Positions 35,658 to 44,734 of a DNA stretch of 64,000 bases are shown one piece after another. Numbering within the stretch: the stretch's first letter is position 1; each line of letters starts with the position of its first letter. The notes under the pieces are model-generated. The model worked only from the letters and a program-made list of their open reading frames with translations. It was not told the origin of the DNA and did not search any database. A program made the position numbers and the translations under genes. The stretch comes from Microbacterium oleivorans (lineage in GTDB: Bacteria > Actinomycetota > Actinomycetes > Actinomycetales > Microbacteriaceae): the NCBI RefSeq assembly GCF_023715745.1, contig NZ_JAMBOV010000001.1:434001-498000 (forward strand), in the 5' to 3' direction.

Positions 35658-37181
35658 ATGACCGACGCGTCCGCGCCCACGCCCGCCGAGACGACCGATG
35701 AGGACGTCTTCGAGCAGAAGGCGGTCCGTCTCGCCAAGCGGGAGCGCCTGCTGGCCGAGCGCACGGATGCCGCCGGTGGCGCCTACCCCGTCGCGGTCCC
35801 GGTGACCGACACGATCCCCGCACTGCGGGAGCGTTTCGCCTCGCTCGAGGCGGGCGACGAGACGGGGGAGACGGCGTCGGTCGCCGGTCGCATCGTCTTC
35901 AGCCGGAACACCGGCAAGCTCTGCTTCGCCGCACTGCAGTCGGGTGACGGCAGCCGCATCCAGGCCATGGTCTCCCTCGCCGAGGTGGGGGAGGAGTCAC
36001 TGCAGGCGTGGAAGGAGCTCGTCGACCTCGGCGACCACGTCTCGGTCACCGGACAGGTCATCTCGAGCCGTCGCGGCGAGCTGTCCATCATGGTCACCGA
36101 CTGGGCGATCGCCGCGAAGGCGCTGCTGCCCCTGCCGAACCTCCACTCCGAGCTGAGCGAGGAGAGCCGGGTGCGCTCGCGCTTCCTCGACCTCATCGTG
36201 CGCGACACGGCGCGCGAGACGGTGGTCGCCCGCGCGAAGGTCAACGCCTCGCTGCGCCGCACCTTCGACGCCCACGGCTTCCTCGAGGTCGAGACTCCCA
36301 TGCTGCAGGTGCAGCACGGGGGTGCTGCGGCCCGGCCGTTCATCACGCACTCCAACGCGTTCGACACCGAGCTGTACCTGCGCATCGCGCCGGAGCTCTT
36401 CCTCAAGCGCGCCGTCGTCGGCGGCATCGACCGCGTCTTCGAGATCAACCGCAACTTCCGCAACGAGGGCGCCGACTCGACGCACAGCCCCGAGTTCGCG
36501 ATGCTCGAGGCCTATCAGTCGTACAGCGACTACAACGGCATCGCCGACCTGACCCAGGAGCTCATCCAGAACGCCGCGATCGCGGTCGCCGGATCGACGA
36601 CGGTGACGTGGGCCGACGGCACCGAGTACGACCTCGGCGGCCAGTGGGACCGCATCTCGATGTACGAGTCGCTGTCGGATGCCGCCGGTCGCACCGTCAC
36701 GCCCGAGACGTCGTTCGAGGAGTTGCAGGCCCTCGCCACCGAGGCGGGCGTCGAGGTGCCCGAGAAGATCGCGACCCACGGCAAGCTCGTCGAGGAGCTG
36801 TGGGAGCACTTCGTGAAGAGCGGACTCGAGCGTCCGACATTCGTCATGGACTTCCCGCTGGACACGTCGCCGCTCGTGCGCGAGCACCGCAGCATCCCGG
36901 GCGTGGTCGAGAAGTGGGATCTCTACGTCCGCGGCTTCGAGCTCGCGACCGGGTACTCCGAGCTCGTCGATCCCGTCATCCAGCGCGAGCGTTTCGTCGA
37001 GCAGGCGAAGCTCGCTGCGCGCGGCGATGACGAGGCGATGCGGGTCGACGAGGAGTTCCTGCGGGCGCTCGAGCACGGCATGCCGCCCACCGGTGGCATG
37101 GGCATGGGCATCGACCGCCTGCTGATGGCGATCACGGGCCTCGGCATCCGCGAGACGATCCTCTTCCCGCTCGTCAAGTAG
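35658..37181 (+). CDS. lysS: Lysine--tRNA ligase (class II)
   Basis: LysS charges tRNA-Lys. The 507-residue enzyme has an N-terminal OB-fold (VAGRIVFSRNTGKLCFA) and a class II core: motif 1 around FLDLIVRDTARETVVARAKV, motif 2 FEINRNFRNEGADSTHSPEF, and motif 3 GMPPTGGMGMGIDRLLM. An N-terminal extension of about 40 residues is usual in actinobacteria. ATG 35658 follows GAGGAG. It ends the conserved ftsH-fol-lysS gene order; transcription may start in the repeat-bearing gap upstream. Confidence 0.95.
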   Translation: MTDASAPTPAETTDEDVFEQKAVRLAKRERLLAERTDAAGGAYPVAVPVTDTIPALRERFASLEAGDETGETASVAGRIVFSRNTGKLCFAALQSGDGSRIQAMVSLAEVGEESLQAWKELVDLGDHVSVTGQVISSRRGELSIMVTDWAIAAKALLPLPNLHSELSEESRVRSRFLDLIVRDTARETVVARAKVNASLRRTFDAHGFLEVETPMLQVQHGGAAARPFITHSNAFDTELYLRIAPELFLKRAVVGGIDRVFEINRNFRNEGADSTHSPEFAMLEAYQSYSDYNGIADLTQELIQNAAIAVAGSTTVTWADGTEYDLGGQWDRISMYESLSDAAGRTVTPETSFEELQALATEAGVEVPEKIATHGKLVEELWEHFVKSGLERPTFVMDFPLDTSPLVREHRSIPGVVEKWDLYVRGFELATGYSELVDPVIQRERFVEQAKLAARGDDEAMRVDEEFLRALEHGMPPTGGMGMGIDRLLMAITGLGIRETILFPLVK

Positions 37182-37244
37182 GCCCGCCCGACCGCTAGTC
37201 TGCGCGGGCGGACCCGGCCGACGGCATCCCTGCCCGCTCCCGGG

Positions 37245-37323
37245 CCACATCATGTGCTCACAACGACCGCATACGTCCTGCACGGTTCACGTCGTGTGAT
37301 CTCGTCCGGAACACATGATGTGG
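37245..37323. repeat. Paired palindromes upstream of the lacI-type gene
   Basis: CACATCATGTG (37246-37256) and CACATGATGTG (37312-37322) are each palindromic around one base, and together they form a larger inverted repeat (13 of 14 bases per arm). Their centres are 66 bp apart. They lie in the 258-bp gap between lysS and the LacI-type regulator gene and could be looped operator sites or the ends of a small palindromic element. Confidence 0.6.
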
Positions 37324-37396
37324 ATGCCGGGAGGCGCGCCGCTGGCGCGTGTACGCCTGCATCCCGGGCATGTCAAGGTCTTGCGTTTCCGCGGTC

Positions 37397-37408
37397 TGAA
37401 CCGGTTTA
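37397..37408. promoter_or_regulatory. LacI-type operator candidate
   Basis: TGAACCGGTTTA has the central CG and near-perfect dyad symmetry typical of LacI/GalR-family operators. It lies 32 bp upstream of the regulator gene at 37440, so autoregulation of the locus is likely. Confidence 0.6.
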
Positions 37409-37439
37409 GTAGATCAGGTTCGACACGAAGGAGTGACCG

Positions 37440-38465
37440 ATGCCGCCGGAGACGCGTCCCACGATCGCGGATGTCGCGCGCGTCGCGGGCGTGAGCAAGG
37501 GCCTCGTCTCCTTCGCTCTCAACGGCCGGCCGGGTGTTTCCGCCGACACGCGGCAGCGCATCATGGACGTCGCCGCCGAGCTGGGTTGGACCCCGAGCCT
37601 CAGCGCGCGTTCGCTCAGCGTCGGGCGCGCATTCGCGTGCGGACTGGTCATCGGGCGCAGTCCCGACGTGATCGCGGCCGACCCCTTCTTCCCCTCGTTC
37701 ATCGCGGGTCTCGAGGACGAGTTCTCCGTCACCGGCCAGGCGCTCGTCCTCGCCGTCGCGAATCCCGGGCGCCAGGAGGCCGACACCTATCGCAGTCTGG
37801 TCTCCGATCGCCGCGTCGACGGGGTGATCCTCACCGACATCCGCGTCGCCGATCCGCGCATCGCGCTGCTCACCGACCTGAAGATCCCCACAGTCACGCT
37901 CGGCCGTCCCGACGTCGCGTCGCCGTTCGCCTCCGTGTCGACCGACGACGGTGCCGGCATCCGTCTCGCCGTCGAGCACCTCGCGAAACTCGGGCACCGC
38001 CGGGTCGCGCACGTCGCCGGTCCCTCGGGCATGCTCCACGCCCAGCGACGCACGCAGGCGTTCCTGGATGCCGCGGATGCCGCCGGCCTCGACGTCACGG
38101 TGGTCGAGACGGACTTCAGCGCCGCCGACGGCGCTCGGACGACGGCATCCCTCCTCGACGACGCGACTCCGCCCACGGCGATCGTCTACTCGAACGACAG
38201 CATGGCGGTCGCCGGGATGGGAGTCGCCCACCAGCGGGGGCTGCGCGTGCCCGGCGACCTCTCGATCACGGGCTTCGACGACACCGAGATCGGGCGTTGG
38301 GTGCACCCGGCTCTCACGAGCGTGTCCACCGACGCCCGCGGCTGGGGCGTGACCGCCGCTCGGACACTCCTCGCCGCCATCGCGGGGGATGCGCCGGCGC
38401 ACATCGACCTTCCCGATCCCTCCATCGCCGTCCGGGGTTCGACGGCACCTCCCGCGAGCGCCTGA
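37440..38465 (+). CDS. LacI-family transcriptional regulator
   Basis: This 341-residue repressor has the N-terminal LacI helix-turn-helix (TIADVARVAGVSKGLVSFAL and NGRPGVSADT) with the hinge region LSARSLSVGR, then a periplasmic-binding-like sugar sensor (GVILTDIR, GIRLAVEHLAKLGHRRVAHV, ITGFDDTEIGRW). It sits directly before the sugar ABC transporter genes and is transcribed with them, so it most likely represses them until the transported glycan is present. GAAGGAG precedes the ATG. Confidence 0.92.
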   Translation: MPPETRPTIADVARVAGVSKGLVSFALNGRPGVSADTRQRIMDVAAELGWTPSLSARSLSVGRAFACGLVIGRSPDVIAADPFFPSFIAGLEDEFSVTGQALVLAVANPGRQEADTYRSLVSDRRVDGVILTDIRVADPRIALLTDLKIPTVTLGRPDVASPFASVSTDDGAGIRLAVEHLAKLGHRRVAHVAGPSGMLHAQRRTQAFLDAADAAGLDVTVVETDFSAADGARTTASLLDDATPPTAIVYSNDSMAVAGMGVAHQRGLRVPGDLSITGFDDTEIGRWVHPALTSVSTDARGWGVTAARTLLAAIAGDAPAHIDLPDPSIAVRGSTAPPASA

Positions 38466-38524
38466 CCGGCGCCTCACGACAGCAAGAGAGCACGACAGAC
38501 ACTCACGAAACGAAGGAGAGAGAC

Positions 38525-39808
38525 ATGCGACGACGCATCCTCATCACAGCAGCTGCCGCTTCCGGCGTGCTCGCCCTCACCGCCTGCGGCGGCGGAGGCG
38601 GGGGTGGTGGTGACGACCTCGAGGCTCGAGGCGACATCACCATCTGGTACTCCAACAACGAGGCCGAGATCGGCTGGGGCAAGGCGATGGTCGAGGCCTG
38701 GAATGCCGACCACCCCGACGAGCAGATCAAGGCGCAGGAGATCCCTGCGGGAGCGTCGAGCGAAGAGGTCATCGGCGCCGCGATCACGGCGGGCAACGCC
38801 CCCTGTCTCGTGTTCAACACCTCTCCCGCGGCGGTCCCCGGATTCCAGCGTCAGGGCGGGCTCGTCAACCTCTCCGAGTTTGAGGACGGCGACGACTACA
38901 TCACGGCGCGCAGCGGCGACCTCGCCGATCAGTACCGCTCCGACGACGGCGACTTCTACCAGATGCCGTGGAAGTCGAATCCGGTCATGATCTTCTACAA
39001 CAAGGACCTCTTCGAGCAGGCGGGCCTCGACCCGGAGAACCCGAAGCTGTCGACGTACGACGAGTTCCTCGACACCGCCCGGGCGCTCAAGGAGGCCGGC
39101 GTCTCGGACTACGCGATCAACCCGGCTCCTACGAGCGAGTTCTTCCAGTCCTGGTTCGACTTCTACCCCCTGTACGCGGCGCAGACCGGCGGCACCCAGC
39201 TCCTCGAAGACGGCAAGGCCACGTTCGACGACGAGAACGGCAAAGCCGTCGCCGACTTCTGGCGCACGCTCTATGAGGAGCAGCTGGCCGGCAACGAGCA
39301 GTACCAGGGTGACGCATTCGCCGACGGCTACGCCGCGATGGCGATCGTCGGGCCGTGGGCGATCAGCGTCTACGGCGACGCGATCAACTGGGGCTCCGTC
39401 CCCGTCCCCACGCAGGACGGCACCGCTCCCGAGGACACCTGGACCTTCAGCGACGCCAAGAACGTCGGCATGTTCACGGCGTGCGACAACAAAGCGACCG
39501 CGTGGGACGTCCTGAAGTTCGCCACGAGCGAGGAGCAGGACGGCGCCTGGCTCGAGGCCACTGGACAGATGCCGTTGCGACAGGACCTGACCGGCACCTT
39601 CCCGGACTACTTCGCGGACAACCCCGCCTACGAGCAGTTCGGCGATCAGGCGGCCCGCACCGTGGAGGTGCCGAACGTCGTCGGCTCCGTGGAGATCTGG
39701 CAGGCGTTCCGCGACGGGTACTCGAAGTCGGTCATCTTCGGCGAGACCCCGGTCGACCAGTTCCTCTCCGACACCGCGGCAGAGGTCGACGAGCTGGCGG
39801 CGGGCTGA
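38525..39808 (+). CDS. Sugar ABC transporter substrate-binding lipoprotein
   Basis: This 427-residue family 1 solute-binding protein captures an oligosaccharide outside the membrane. It has a lipoprotein signal (MRRRILITAAAASGVLALTAC, lipobox LTAC) followed by a run of glycines, then ITIWYSNNEAEIGWGKAMVE, and the typical MPWKSNPVMIFYNKDLFEQ and AMAIVGPWAISVY segments. GAAGGAGAGAG precedes the ATG. The ATPase component is not encoded in this locus, so a shared MsiK-type ATPase is expected. Confidence 0.92.
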   Translation: MRRRILITAAAASGVLALTACGGGGGGGGDDLEARGDITIWYSNNEAEIGWGKAMVEAWNADHPDEQIKAQEIPAGASSEEVIGAAITAGNAPCLVFNTSPAAVPGFQRQGGLVNLSEFEDGDDYITARSGDLADQYRSDDGDFYQMPWKSNPVMIFYNKDLFEQAGLDPENPKLSTYDEFLDTARALKEAGVSDYAINPAPTSEFFQSWFDFYPLYAAQTGGTQLLEDGKATFDDENGKAVADFWRTLYEEQLAGNEQYQGDAFADGYAAMAIVGPWAISVYGDAINWGSVPVPTQDGTAPEDTWTFSDAKNVGMFTACDNKATAWDVLKFATSEEQDGAWLEATGQMPLRQDLTGTFPDYFADNPAYEQFGDQAARTVEVPNVVGSVEIWQAFRDGYSKSVIFGETPVDQFLSDTAAEVDELAAG

Positions 39809-39809
39809 C

Positions 39810-40793
39810 ATGACCGCCGTCGTCCCGGGTCGCGCCGGGTCCGATTCCGGCGCGACCCGCGGTGCTCCGCCGCAGAAGGACGGGCAGGATGCCGCGGGTC
39901 GCCGCGGCATCCTGCGCCGGATCTTCGGTGCGCAGCCGCACGGACTGCTCTTCTCGGCGCCGTACATCGCGTTCGTCCTGGTCGTGTTCGCCTACCCGGT
40001 CGTATTCGCGGTCTGGATGTCGTTCCAGGACTACTTCTTCGCCGCCCCTGGCGCGGAGGTCGACCGTCCGTTCGTGGGCTTCGACAACTACGTCACGGCC
40101 CTCAGCGACCCCGAGGTCTGGCGCGCATTCGGCAATGTGGGGATCTTCCTGATCATCAACGTGCCGCTCACCGTGATCCTGTCGATCCTGCTCGCGACGG
40201 CTCTCGACCGGGTGACGAAGGCGCGGACCTTCTTCCGGGTGAGCTACTACGTGCCGTACGTCACGGCATCCGTCGCCGTCGTCGCGGTCTGGCTCTTCCT
40301 CTTCGCCCGCGGCGGGCTCGTCAACAACGTGCTCGGGCCGCTCGCGCCCGACCCGTCGTGGCTCGTGAACTCCGCGCTGGCGATGCCGACCATCGCCTTC
40401 TTCGTGACATGGAAAGGACTGGGGTTCTACATCCTGCTGTACCTCGCGGCACTGCAGAACGTCCCCCGGGAGCTCTACGAGTCGGTGTCCATGGACGGCG
40501 GAGGACGTCTGCGGCAGTTCTTCTCGGTGACAGTGCCGAGCGTGCGACCGGCGACCCTGCTCGTCGTGCTGCTCGCCACGATCACCGGCGCGAACCTCTT
40601 CACCGAGCCCTATCTGCTGACCGGCGGCGGCGGGCCCAACGGCGCCTCGACCTCGCCGGTGCTGCTCATGTACCAGCGCGGCATCGAACAGCAGAACCCC
40701 GATGTCGCCGCCGCCATCGGTGTCGTCCTCATCGTGTTCGTGCTCGCCATCGCCGCGCTGCAGCGCAAGCTCGTGGGCGGTGAGGAGCGATGA
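39810..40793 (+). CDS. Sugar ABC transporter permease (MalF/UgpA type)
   Basis: This 327-residue permease has six membrane helices after a ~45-residue polar N-terminus. The coupling loop is ESVSMDGGGRLRQFFSVTVP, the EAA motif of the MalF side. Its ATG is 1 bp after the binding-protein stop, and its stop overlaps the next permease by 4 bp. Confidence 0.92.
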   Translation: MTAVVPGRAGSDSGATRGAPPQKDGQDAAGRRGILRRIFGAQPHGLLFSAPYIAFVLVVFAYPVVFAVWMSFQDYFFAAPGAEVDRPFVGFDNYVTALSDPEVWRAFGNVGIFLIINVPLTVILSILLATALDRVTKARTFFRVSYYVPYVTASVAVVAVWLFLFARGGLVNNVLGPLAPDPSWLVNSALAMPTIAFFVTWKGLGFYILLYLAALQNVPRELYESVSMDGGGRLRQFFSVTVPSVRPATLLVVLLATITGANLFTEPYLLTGGGGPNGASTSPVLLMYQRGIEQQNPDVAAAIGVVLIVFVLAIAALQRKLVGGEER

Positions 40794-41629
40794 AGCGTGC
40801 GCTCGGCTCGAAGATCACGATGTACGTCGCACTGTCGATCGGCGCGCTCGCGTTCCTGTTCCCGTTCTTCTACATGATCGTCGGATCGTTGCAGACGAAT
40901 GTCGACCCGACACCGGCGGGGGCCTTCCCCAACCCGTCCAACCTCACGCTCGACAATTACGCCGCCATCAACGGGCGCATCGACCTGCTGCAGGGGCTCG
41001 CCAACTCCGGCATCTTCACCGGTGGCGTGATCCTCGGGACGATCGTGTTCGGCGTGCTGGCGGGCTATGCGCTCGCGGTGCTCCGGTGGCGTGGACGCGG
41101 CGCGACCTTCGCGCTCGCGCTGCTCGTCCAGGTCGTGCCGTTCCAGCTGCTCATGATCCCGCTGTACGTCATGATCGCGCGGGACTACGGCCTCGCCGAC
41201 AGCTACCTCGGGATGATCCTGCCGTTCTTCATCAACTCGACGGCGGTGATCATCTTCCGGCAGTACTTCCTGCAGCTGCCGAAGGAGCTCTTCGACGCGG
41301 CACGGATCGACGGCGCGAACGAGTTCCGCCTGCTGTGGAGCGTGGCGCTGCCGCTCGTGCGTCCCGCGTTGCTGACGGTCGTGCTGCTGACGTTCATCGG
41401 ACCGTGGAACGAGTTCCTGTGGCCGTTCCTCATCACGAAGGATGCCGAGATGCAGCCGCTCGCTGTCTCGCTCGCGAACTTCATCTCGAACATCGCGGCA
41501 TCCACCGCCAATCCGTTCGGAGCGATGATGGCCGGCGCCGTCGTGCTCGCCGCCCCCGCCGTGGCGCTGTTCCTCGTGTTCCAGCGCTACTTCACCTCCA
41601 ACGACCTCGGATCCGGAGTGAAAGGATGA
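40790..41629 (+). CDS. Sugar ABC transporter permease (MalG/UgpE type)
   Basis: This 279-residue permease has six helices and the EAA loop DAARIDGANEFRLLWSVALP. It pairs with the preceding permease to form the channel. It overlaps both neighbours by 4 bp, so the transporter and the GH130 enzyme are made together. Confidence 0.92.
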   Translation: MKRALGSKITMYVALSIGALAFLFPFFYMIVGSLQTNVDPTPAGAFPNPSNLTLDNYAAINGRIDLLQGLANSGIFTGGVILGTIVFGVLAGYALAVLRWRGRGATFALALLVQVVPFQLLMIPLYVMIARDYGLADSYLGMILPFFINSTAVIIFRQYFLQLPKELFDAARIDGANEFRLLWSVALPLVRPALLTVVLLTFIGPWNEFLWPFLITKDAEMQPLAVSLANFISNIAASTANPFGAMMAGAVVLAAPAVALFLVFQRYFTSNDLGSGVKG

Positions 41630-42699
41630 CCATGCCCGCCCAGACCCACGTCCCCTACCGCCTCACCCGAATGGGGGTCGTCATGACCCCTGCGGACGGC
41701 GATCCCAACGAGGCCGAGGGGGTGCTGAACCCCGCGTCGGGCCGTGGCCCCGACGGCGACCTCTACCTGCTGCCGCGGCTCGTCGCCGACGGCAACGTGT
41801 CGCGGGTGGGCCTCGCCCGCGTCGTGATCGAGGACGGCGTGCCCGTCGCTGTCGAACGGCAGGGGGTCGTGCTCGAACCTGATCGCGGCTGGGAGCGCGG
41901 GGTCGGCAACGCCGGTGTCGAGGACCCCCGGGTCACCTGGGTCGAGACGCTCGGGCTGCACGTCATGACCTACGTCGCCTACGGACCGCTCGGCCCCCGC
42001 ACGGCGGTCGCCGTGTCGAGCGACCTGCGGGACTGGCGGCGGCTGGGGCCGGCGCTGTTCCGGTATCAGGACGACCTCGACATGGACCTCAACCTGTTCC
42101 ACAACAAGGACACCGTGTTCTTCCCCGAGCCGGTGACCGCGCCCGACGGACGCGAGGCGCTCGCCGTCCTGCACCGGCCGATGTGGGACCTCGGCGAGAC
42201 CAAGCCCGGTCAGGGTGTGCGCGTCCCGGCCGGTGTCGAGGACGAGCGGCAGTCGATCTGGATCAGTTACATCCCGCTCGACGCCGTCCGCGAGGACCTC
42301 TCCGCCCTGGCCCTCTGGGAGCAGCACCGCTTCGTCGCGGGGCCGGAGTTCCCGTTCGAGGCGCTCAAGATCGGCGGCGGCCCGCCGCCCCGCCGCGTGC
42401 CGGAGGGGTGGCTCGTGCTGCACCACGGGGTGACCGGCACCATCGACAGCGCCTTCTCGCAGCAGCAGAAGGTGAATTACGCCGCCGGGGCCATCATCCT
42501 CGACGCAGACGATCCCTCCACGGTCGTCGCCCGCACTCCAGAGCCCTTGCTGGCGCCGGAGACCGACGACGAGCGCAGCGGCATCGTGCCGAACGTCGTC
42601 TTCCCGACCGCGATCGAAGAGGTCGACGGCCGCCTGTTCGTGTTCTACGGCATGGCCGACTCGAAGATCGGCGTCGCCCTGCTCGAACGCACCGATTGA
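41626..42699 (+). CDS. GH130 family mannoside phosphorylase/hydrolase
   Basis: This 357-residue cytoplasmic five-bladed propeller enzyme acts on beta-mannosides, by phosphorolysis or hydrolysis depending on subgroup. Family marks are LNPASGRGPDGDLYLLPRLV, GVEDPRVTWVE with the catalytic-type Asp, and FNKDTVFFPE-like NLFHNKDTVFFPE; the end reads LFVFYGMADSKIGVA. Whether it belongs to the phosphorylase or the beta-1,2-mannosidase subgroup cannot be settled by eye. It is translationally coupled to the permease, so it likely processes the imported sugar. Confidence 0.85.
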   Translation: MTMPAQTHVPYRLTRMGVVMTPADGDPNEAEGVLNPASGRGPDGDLYLLPRLVADGNVSRVGLARVVIEDGVPVAVERQGVVLEPDRGWERGVGNAGVEDPRVTWVETLGLHVMTYVAYGPLGPRTAVAVSSDLRDWRRLGPALFRYQDDLDMDLNLFHNKDTVFFPEPVTAPDGREALAVLHRPMWDLGETKPGQGVRVPAGVEDERQSIWISYIPLDAVREDLSALALWEQHRFVAGPEFPFEALKIGGGPPPRRVPEGWLVLHHGVTGTIDSAFSQQQKVNYAAGAIILDADDPSTVVARTPEPLLAPETDDERSGIVPNVVFPTAIEEVDGRLFVFYGMADSKIGVALLERTD

Positions 42700-42726
42700 C
42701 CGACCGCCCCCGAAAGGAACCCTCCC

Positions 42727-44727
42727 GTGAACACCTCCGCACAGCGTCGTGCGCACAGTCTCGGTCTCACCGCGCTCGCCGCGGCGGCGCTGATCGTCCC
42801 GCTCGGCGCCACGTCCGCCGTCGCGGCCCCGGCATCCGCCGTCGTGACGAACCTCGACCACCTCGACTTCCTGCTCGATGAGGCCACCCCTCCCGCGGAC
42901 GTCGAGGGACACAGCACCTACCGGCAGGACGAGGAGCCGACCCTCGTCCTGCCGTGGACCTACGCCGACGCCCGCGACGGCGGCACCTTCGAGCGGGTCG
43001 GCGGCGGCCCGCTCGACCCCGCGACCGGCTACTGGGGCCAGGGTGCCTACAACGCCGACGACGTGACCCGCGCCGCCGTCGTGTACACGCGGCACTGGGA
43101 GCTCACCGGCGACGACGACAGCCGCGACACGGCCTATGAGCTGCTCCGTTCGGTCGCCTACTTCCAGACGACCGATGGGCCCGATGCCGGCAACGTCGTC
43201 CTCTGGATGCAGCCCGACGGCACCCTGAACCCGTCGGCCGAACCGGTGGAGCTGCCCGACCCGTCCGACAGCGGTCCCAGCTACTGGCTCGCGCGCACCC
43301 TGTGGGCGCTCGGCGAGGGGTACGCGGCGTTCGAGGACGAGGACCCGGAGTTCGCCGACTTCCTGCACGACCGCCTCGACCTCTCGCTCGACGCCCTCAA
43401 CCGTCAGGTGCTGTCGAAGTACGGCGAGTGGAAGACCTCCGACGGCAAGCGGGTGCCGGCGTGGCTCATCGCGAACGGGGCGGATGCCTCGGCCGAGGCC
43501 GCCCTCGGACTCGCGGCACGCGTCGAAGCCGGCCCCGACGGCAAGTCCGCGACGGCGCTGCGTCAGCTCGCGAAGGGGATCGCGGCGATGGCGGACGGCG
43601 GCCTGCGGGAGTGGCCGTACAGTGCCGTGCTGCCGTGGGCGGAGTCCCCGGCGATCTGGCACGCGTGGGGCTCGCAGATGCCTGCAGCGCTGGCCGAGGC
43701 GTCCGTCGCGCTCGGCGACCGATCGCTTGCGCGTCCCGCGATCGCCGACGCGGCGACCTTCACGCCGACCCTGTTGACGGCGGGCGGCCCCGACAACGGC
43801 TGGAACCCGAGCCCCGTCGACCGGGTGCAGATCGCGTACGGCGCGGACTCGCGCGTGCAGTCCCTCCTCGCCGTCGCCGACGCGACCGGGTCGGACGGCT
43901 TCGAGCAGCTGGCCGCGATGCAGGCGGCATGGTTCTTCGGAGCGAACCACGCCGGGCAGCGGATGTACGACCCCGCCACGGGGGTCACGTACGACGGCCT
44001 GCAGCCGGACGGGACCGTGAACCGCAACAGCGGTGCGGAGTCGACGATCCACGGTCTGCTGACGGCGATCGCTCTCGATGCCCACCCCGACGTGCGCGAC
44101 CACGCGGTCGCGCTCACGACGGTCGCCGATCGCGAGGGCCTCGCGTGGGTCGAGGCGGAGGATGCGGTCTCGACGACGGGTGTGGTCGACACGCCGGAAT
44201 CGTGGACCGGCGAGTCGAGCTGGTCGGGCGACCGGCTGACGCTGTCGCGCGGCGACTCGGCGGTCTTCGACTTCGGCGCTGCGGACGCGGCCCGGTGGAT
44301 CGAACCCGTGGTGTGGTCGGAGGTGCGTGAGCGCACCGCGTCGACGTGGCGAGCGGACCGCACCCCGCTGGGTTCGCTCCAGCTGACCGGACCGGCGCAG
44401 GGCATCTCGCCGACGCCGGGCGCGATGCACCCCCACACCCTCACCCGGGCACTCGCCGCGGGGCAGGACCGGGTTCGTGTGGACGTGAAGCGGGGCGACC
44501 TGCAGCTCGACGGTCTGCTCGTCCGCCCGGTCGTCTCTCGCCTCGAACTCGGCGGGGACGGTGCGGGCATGCTGCTCGTCCACTCCGCCGCGCGCACACC
44601 GCAGCGGGTCGCCGTGGGGTCGGGGGACGTGTCGGTCTACGACGCGCGCGGGCAGGAGGTCCGGTTGCGTCCGGGCAGCGGCACGGTCACGCTCCCGGCG
44701 GGAGGCTTCGCGATCGTCGAACGTTGA
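42727..44727 (+). CDS. Secreted protein, probable six-hairpin glycosidase-like region
   Basis: This 666-residue exported protein has a Sec signal (MNTSAQRRAHSL, hydrophobic core, AVAAPASA). Residues ~40-460 alternate helices with aromatic-rich loops (YADARDGGTF, YWGQGAYNADDV, YWLARTLWALGEGYAAF, WHAWGSQMPAAL, GWNPSPVDRVQIAY), suggesting an (alpha/alpha)6-barrel glycosidase. The C-terminal part (FDFGAADAARWIE onward) looks like beta-sandwich modules, possibly carbohydrate-binding. It closes the transporter-GH130 operon, 27 bp downstream, so it may release the sugar that is imported. No CAZy family is assigned with confidence. Confidence 0.65.
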   Translation: MNTSAQRRAHSLGLTALAAAALIVPLGATSAVAAPASAVVTNLDHLDFLLDEATPPADVEGHSTYRQDEEPTLVLPWTYADARDGGTFERVGGGPLDPATGYWGQGAYNADDVTRAAVVYTRHWELTGDDDSRDTAYELLRSVAYFQTTDGPDAGNVVLWMQPDGTLNPSAEPVELPDPSDSGPSYWLARTLWALGEGYAAFEDEDPEFADFLHDRLDLSLDALNRQVLSKYGEWKTSDGKRVPAWLIANGADASAEAALGLAARVEAGPDGKSATALRQLAKGIAAMADGGLREWPYSAVLPWAESPAIWHAWGSQMPAALAEASVALGDRSLARPAIADAATFTPTLLTAGGPDNGWNPSPVDRVQIAYGADSRVQSLLAVADATGSDGFEQLAAMQAAWFFGANHAGQRMYDPATGVTYDGLQPDGTVNRNSGAESTIHGLLTAIALDAHPDVRDHAVALTTVADREGLAWVEAEDAVSTTGVVDTPESWTGESSWSGDRLTLSRGDSAVFDFGAADAARWIEPVVWSEVRERTASTWRADRTPLGSLQLTGPAQGISPTPGAMHPHTLTRALAAGQDRVRVDVKRGDLQLDGLLVRPVVSRLELGGDGAGMLLVHSAARTPQRVAVGSGDVSVYDARGQEVRLRPGSGTVTLPAGGFAIVER

Positions 44728-44734
44728 CGCCTGC

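Noticed and set aside
41587..44583. 998-codon minus-strand frame over GH130 and the secreted protein
   Set aside because: Shadow frame; the plus-strand genes have signal peptide, coupled starts and family motifs.
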